This document shows positions 58,840-64,000 of a stretch of DNA of 64,000 bases, piece by piece (positions within the stretch are counted from its first letter, which is position 1; every line of letters starts with the position of its first letter). The translations under genes and the position numbers were made by a program. Source of the stretch: Tetrastigma voinierianum. Its lineage: Eukaryota; Streptophyta; Magnoliopsida; Vitales; Vitaceae. The DNA lies in contig JAEQBH010003943.1 of assembly GCA_016808115.1 (NCBI GenBank), forward strand, positions 620,001 through 684,000, in the 5' to 3' direction. The notes under the pieces were generated by a model. That model was given only the letters and a program-made list of their open reading frames with translations, searched no databases and was not told where the DNA came from.

Positions 58840-59172
58840 ACTATTGTACCCAAAAATTCAATGAATGACAAAGGCGAATCTTCTGTTTATATTATTGATT
58901 CTTCTATTTTATGGCATGGCAAGTTAGGACATGTAAATTATGGTTCTTTAAAAAGAATGGTAAATTTAGAGTGTTTGCCAAAAAGGATCAACACTCAGGA
59001 CCCCTCCCTTTCTATGTCTTACATTTTTTAAACGCGTTCTACTATATGAGATTAGCGATGAGCCATATTATCTCTAATTCTTAAAACGACGATATTCCTT
59101 AGTTTTAGAGACTGATAGAGGACTGCAAATGACTTATTTTTTAATAATTTTTTAAATAGTGATGGATCTAAG
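58840..59172 (+). pseudogene. Copia pol fragment (pre-integrase region)
   Basis: The segment reads TIVPKNSMNDKGESSVYIID, then SILWHGKLGHVNYGSLKRMV and CLPKR, the GAG-pre-integrase region of a Copia polyprotein. It is closely similar to 28240-28440 on the - strand (TIVPKNSMNEKGESSVY), so it is the same or a sister Copia family. It is cut by the younger Copia element at 59173; DNA after 63777 shows no clear continuation. Confidence 0.75.
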
Positions 59173-59413
59173 TGATGTACATAACAACTCTATAGAATAG
59201 AATATTCCAGAACCAACTTCGCAATAGGAAAATTCTAAGGTTATAACAACAAACTAACTCAGCCCTCTAATCTCTCAATGTCTATATAAACCCTTTTGTA
59301 ATCAATTTCAGTTTTAGAGAACATGAATCACAAGTTCTTGTATCTTATACAACCTGTTTGCTCTTCCTCTATTTTCTCTTCCCCAGTTTTCTCTCCCCTT
59401 CTTTTCTCTTTCA
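59173..59413 (+). repeat. Copia 5' LTR
   Basis: Starts TGATGTACATAACAACTC and ends TCTCTTTCA, directly followed by the primer binding site. TATATAAACCC near 59282 is the probable TATA box of the element. Confidence 0.88.
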
Positions 59414-59511
59414 TGGTATCAAAGCTTTGGCTCTAGAATCCTTAATTTTTTTTCTCTCTTCTTTCGCTCTCAATTTTCATTCACCACAAGAGAACTTCTT
59501 ATCTTCCAATC

Positions 59512-60040
59512 ATGGAAAACTCTTCAACTCAGTCCTTTGCTGCTCAACAACACTCTGGTTCAATTTATCAATCATCCTTTACCTATCAAATTGGATCGCA
59601 ACAACTATCTTCTATGGAAATCTCAGATGGAGAATGTTGTATATGTTAATGGCTTCAAAGATTACATCGACGACACCAAGTATTGTCCGGAAAAGGAAAT
59701 TCGATCTGGAGAACTCAATCCAGACTTTGTTCAATGGAGGCGTTGTGATCAAATGATTCTGAGTTGGTTATATTATACACTGACTCCAGACATTATGAGT
59801 TAGATTGTTGGTTATTAAACTTCTCATGAGGCTTGGATGGTACTCCACGAGATTTTCTCTACAACATCCAAAGCTCGAATTATGCAATTACGTCTAGAGT
59901 TCCAAACAATCAAGAAGGGAGGCAATGCGATGATGGAATATCTTCTCTGCATGAAAACCCTAATCGATAATCTTGTTGCTATCAGTGAACCAGTTTCTGA
60001 TTGGGATCAAATCCTTCAAATCCTAGGCCGTTTGCCTTGA
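59512..60040 (+). pseudogene. Copia gag, frameshifted
   Basis: The start MENSSTQSF lies at 59512, about 100 bases after the 5' LTR. The frame then shifts, and the classic Copia gag start INHPLPIKLDRNNYLLWKSQ is read in the next frame (about 59564-59625). WKSQMENVVYVNGF, QWRRCDQMILSWLYYTLTP and RIMQLRLEFQTIKKG follow, with stops near 59801, 59816 and 60038. The zinc-knuckle region downstream (60380-60420) is only hinted at (CQLCGKFG). Confidence 0.88.
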
Positions 60041-60519
60041 ATACAACTCAATTGTTGTTTATCTCACCACCAGGGATGATGATCTCTCATTTCATTCGGT
60101 ACACAGCATGTTATTGACGTTTGAGCAATGATTGAATATTCAACAAACACCTTCTACAAATATCTCCTCTAGGCTCTATCACTACACATATGGCAACTCA
60201 TTCTGTTAGTTCTCACAGGCAACAAATTTCAAACAACCCATAACTAGATCATTTTCTCAACATCCTCCATCAATTTCAACTCCTACTCATCAATTTCAAC
60301 CTCGATCAACAAGAACTCCATCTCCAAGAAGTTATATTCCTTTCCATAATCAAACTCAACAAACTGTTCCTACACAACCTTAATGTCAATTATGTGGTAA
60401 ATTTGGCATACAACTATTAAATGCTACCACCGATTTAATATAACTCTTTCTTGATCTGTACAACAACCTTGGTCACATAGTCTATCGTCCTTCGATGCAT
60501 GCTATGATAACTTGGCACA

Positions 60520-63500
60520 TCTACTAATTAATCAGGTGATTTGCCTGATTACGAGTGCTACACTCATCTTACCAAAGACACTCAGGATCTACTGAATGTT
60601 CAGCCATACAGAGGATCAGATCAGGTTACAATTGGTGATGGTCATCATCTTCCTATTTCTAACACAGGTGATAAACTCATTCACACTTACTCTTCATCTT
60701 CCTTTCATATGCAGAATGTCCTTCATGTTTCCTGCTTGACTACCAATCTTATTAGTGTCTTGAAATTTTGTACCTATAACAAGGGTTTTTTTAGTTATAT
60801 TCTGATCACTTCATTGTCAAATATCATGTAACCAAAACCATTCTACTCTAGGGAGTCCTTAAAGACAGCCTCTATGTATTCCCCTCTTGGTCCCAACCAC
60901 CTTATGCCTTTGTTACTACTAGTTCAAGAACTTCGGTTGATGAAGACCTTTTGTGGCATGCTCAGCTTGGTCATCCTACTTCTCTTGCAATTTCTAAAGT
61001 TTTGTCTTCTTGTAAACCTTCTGTTCACATACAGCAAATAAAATTTGTTGTTGTGTACTGTCCTGAGTTAAATCACACCAATTTCATTATTTGTCTCAAA
61101 GGCGTCCTCACTCTTTTAGAATTGTTACATATGGATCTTTGGGGTCCTCCTTTCCCTTCTACATCAAGGGCTCGATATTGTTTACTTATTGTTGATGACT
61201 TCTCTCGATATACCTAAATGTATTTTCTACCTACTAAGGATCAAGTTCTAAATGTGTTCATAACATTTTAGAAACACATTGAAAAACAACTAAACACCTC
61301 CATTAAAAGTGTTCGATCAGATAATGGAGGCGAATTTGTTGGTTGTCGTTCATATCTTGAATCCCATGGTATTCTTCATTTCTTTTCTTGTCCTCATACG
61401 CCTCAACAAAATGGTAGGGCTAAGAGGAAGATTTGCCACCTTTTTTAGACAAGCTTAGCACTCCTAGCCCAAGCTTCTGTTCCTAACAAATTCTAAATGG
61501 AGGCTTTCCAAAGTGCTACATACTTAATCAATCTGATGTCTGCAAAATTACTCAACTATCAATCCCCTGTTCAGGTTTTGTTTCAACAAACTCCCAACTA
61601 TCATCACCTCAGAGTCTTTGGATGTTTATGCTTCCCATCCCTGAGACCTTACATGTCTCATAAGCTGTCCTACAGGTCCACACCTTGTTTTTAGGATATG
61701 CTCCATTTCGTAAGGATTACATTTGTTTCTAACAAAAATCTGGCAGATTCTATATATCTAGAAGTGTTTTGTTTCATGAACATAAAAGTCCCCTTTTGTG
61801 ACTCCTGATTCTTAATCATCCTCCATCAACAACTCTTCATCAAGTCTTCCACCAAGTCTTATTTCCTTACCTAGTCCAAATTAGTTTATTGTTAATCCCT
61901 TGCCTTCATCCTTTACTGAACCCTCTCCTAGCACCAATAACCATTTCTTGTCTATCTCCTAAACCAGTTATCTCTTCTTCTCCACTAGTCTAGAATGTCC
62001 GTCCTATGGTCACCAAGGCTAAGTCTAGCATCTTTAAAAAGAAAGTATTCCTCTCACAGAAAGTCACAAAACCTTCTACTTACACTCAAGCTGCTAAAAA
62101 TCTTGATTAGGTTCAGGTTATGAACATTAAATATCCGGCTCTCTTACGTAACAACACATGGACTCTTGTCCCTCCGCATGCTAAGGCTAATATTGTAGGT
62201 TATCATTAGATATACATAGCTAAATACAAATCAGATGGCTCTGTGGATAGGTTCAAAGCACGTTTGGTTGCTCAAGGATTTACACAAACTACTGGCTTAT
62301 ATTATTTTGATCCCTTTAGTCCAGTTGTAAAAACTTGCACCATTCGTCTCATTTTTTATTTGGTTGTTTCTTTTCAATGGAAAATCCGACAATTAGATGT
62401 TGAGAATGCATTCTTGAATGGCAATCTCCAAGAAGAAGTATTCATGGTACAAACTAAAAGGCTTTATTCATCCTCAGTATTCAAGTTATGTGTAAACTCA
62501 ACAAGGCTCTTTATGGCCTTAAACAAGCTCCATGAGCCTGGTTTCATAGACTAAAGGTTGCCCTCACTACTCATGGTTTTCAATCTTCTCGGGCAGATCC
62601 ATCGTTATTCATCTATCATACAACTACTACTTCTATTTTCCTTTTACTCTATTTTGACGACATCCTTGTGACTGGTAGCATTCCAACTCTTATATTTGAT
62701 CTTCTCAAACACTGCTTTTTCAATTCAGGACCTTGGAGATATAAACTATTTCTTGGGAATTTAGGCTCATAGAGTTAGTTCAACTTTGCATCTTACACAA
62801 TCAAAGTACATCCTGCAAGTACTCTAGGCTGTCATGGAAAGTGGTTGTAAAAAACAAAAGGAACACTACTTCTTAATCCCACTGAATACAGGAGTCTAGT
62901 GGGTGCTCTTCAATATGCAACCATCATCAGACAAGATATAGCCTATTCAGTGAACAAGGCTTGTCAGTTTATGTCTCAACCCACAAATGCTTACTGGAAG
63001 GTAATGAAGCGCATCCTCATATATCTAAAAGGAACTCTATCTCTTGGTCTACTGTTTTAACCTTCTTCAATCCTTAATCTTCAAGGATATAGCGATGTAG
63101 ATTGGGCATATTGCCCAAATGACAGACGCAGCACCAATGGTTTTTGTGTCTTCCTTGGTGGTAATCTAGTCTCTTGAACCTCTGTAAAACAAAAAGTTGT
63201 ATCTAAAAAGCAGTGCAGAATCTGAGTATAGAAGCTTAGTTGCACTCTCTGCATAACTCATTTGGATTTAGTCTCTATTGAAAGAAATCTGCATTCCAAC
63301 TCTTTGGTGTGATAATATCAATGCTACTCACCTAGCTCAAAATCCAGTTTTTCACACTAGATTAAAACATGTTGAGTTAGATCTTCACTTTATTCATGAA
63401 AATGTTCTTCATAATGAATTGTGTGTTTGCTACATACCTTCTGCTTATCAAATTGTTGACATTCTCACAAAGCATCTTTCAATTGGACAATTTCGTGCAC

Positions 63501-63546
63501 TACGAAACAAGCTCTCTATGCTTCCTTCGCCCATGAGCTTGAGGAA
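60520..63546 (+). pseudogene. Copia pol: integrase, RT, RNase H
   Basis: In order: a protease remnant and pre-integrase region (60541-61010, HLPISNTG, LWHAQLGHPTSLA); integrase (61100-61440) with HMDLWGPPFPSTS and SVRSDNGGEF keeping two catalytic Asp, while the usual NGRVERKH motif reads NGRAKRKIC, so the catalytic Glu is Lys; reverse transcriptase (62150-62760) with DRFKARLVAQGFTQTTGL, RQLDVENAFLNGNL and the active site YFDD (62650-62661) instead of YVDD; RNase H (63060-63540) with GYSDVDWAYCPNDRRSTNG and the closing CVCYIPSAYQIVDILTKHLS. Many stops and shifts; inactive. Confidence 0.88.
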
Positions 63547-63772
63547 TGATAGAAATAAAAACTCTACAAAATAGAACATTCCAAACCAACTTTACATTAG
63601 AAAGACTCCACGGTTATAAAAGCAAAACCAACTCAGCCCTTTGATCTCTCAATGTTTATATAAACCCTGTTGTAATCAATTTCAGTTTTAGAGAAAATAA
63701 ATCATAATTTCTTGTATCTTCTACAACCTGTTTGCTCTTTCTCTATTTTCTCTTCCTCTGTTTTCTCTTCCA
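63547..63772 (+). repeat. Copia 3' LTR
   Basis: Starts TGATAGAAATAAAAACTC and ends TTTTCTCTTCCA, followed by the ctaag duplication. It is 15 bases shorter than the 5' LTR and differs by scattered substitutions, so the insertion is not recent. Confidence 0.88.
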
Positions 63773-63777
63773 CTAAG

Positions 63778-64000
63778 TAACCAGAGCTTAGAATCGATTA
63801 TTCCTGAAGGAGTTTGTTAAATAATAAAGATCACTTTGTAGACAATGAAATATCTTTTATTCATTTTTTATGGATGGCTTAGGTCCTAGGATGACTTATT
63901 GCCCAAGACTTTGTCAAAAACTAAAGATTAACTTTAATTAGAGGATTTAGTTTTTAAAAAAACTTGAATTAGAGGTTTTGTTTCCTTTAAAAATCTGTCA
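63778..64000. other. Flank beyond the Copia element
   Basis: AT-rich sequence to the window edge, with no recognised feature. Confidence 0.5.

Larger units (their letters stand above)
59173..63772 (+). mobile_element. Ty1/Copia element with duplication ctaag
   Basis: LTRs are 59173-59413 (241 bases) and 63547-63772 (226 bases). They are clearly similar along their length, with shared phrases such as ATATAAACCC.TTTGTAATCAATTTCAG. Perfect five-base duplications ctaag flank the element (59168-59172 and 63773-63777). A primer binding site TGGTATCAAAGC (59414-59425) lies directly behind the 5' LTR, one base off the usual tRNA-Met type TGGTATCAGAGC. GAGCTTGAGGAA before the 3' LTR is the polypurine tract. 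At 4.6 kb the element is full length for Copia, but gag and pol are broken in many places. Confidence 0.92.

Noticed and set aside
58294..58868. Phe/Leu-rich open frames taken as a membrane protein
   Set aside because: They are translations of a CTT/TTC-rich tract in an LTR fragment and have no other support.

Overview
This is a 64 kb stretch of a plant nuclear genome, most likely a dicot. The evidence is spliced genes with GT-AG introns, three plant-type protein genes, and a dense load of plant transposon families: Ty1/Copia, Ty3-type LTR elements, and Mutator-like (MULE) elements carrying a plant mobile domain gene. Nothing bacterial or organellar is visible. I cannot name the species.

Only three host genes are supported. 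(1) A five-exon mevalonate kinase gene (MVK, + strand, 7440-13040) for the cytosolic isoprenoid pathway. Its domains are complete, but exon 3 has a one-base loss and exon 5 several indels. (2) A two-exon short-chain dehydrogenase of the glucose/ribitol dehydrogenase (seed-maturation) family (- strand, 21092-22032). It has a TATA box and a cluster of ABA-response-like ACGT elements upstream, and a 2-nt frame conflict at its exon junction. (3) A two-exon, intact, secreted GPI-anchored protein gene of the At5g19230/At3g06035 type (+ strand, 56082-56921). The three genes belong to unrelated pathways and are not co-regulated in any visible way.

The rest is transposon. Positions 1690-5288 hold Ty3-type debris (integrase end, polypurine tract, a TCGCGAC-rich repeat block and a 'putative plant transposon protein' reading frame, all on the - strand). 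Positions about 14100-20000 hold MULE copy A: a decayed MuDR transposase followed by a decayed plant mobile domain (PMD/MAIN-like) gene. Positions about 22813-55490 are best read as a second, related MULE (copy B) of about 8-9 kb. It has been blown up to about 33 kb by nested LTR elements: a - strand Copia (24353-34188) with an LTR inside its gag (29222-31881); a - strand pol-less element (36658-44339, perfect target duplication ctcaa) with a solo LTR inside it (38785-40160, perfect duplication accga); an LTR remnant (about 45360-46700); and two solo LTRs (47887-50036, and 52236-55213 with perfect duplication tatca). Both ends of copy B carry short palindromes repeated about every 46 bp.

After the GPI-protein gene come an LTR fragment, an old Copia fragment, and a complete but decayed Copia element (59173-63772) with recognisable LTRs, a tRNA-Met-type primer binding site and a perfect ctaag duplication. 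The most notable observations are the insertion order recorded in copy B, the LTR pair that does not match although its target duplication is perfect, the palindromic MULE ends, and the family-specific clusters of short GC-rich palindromes inside nearly every LTR type here.
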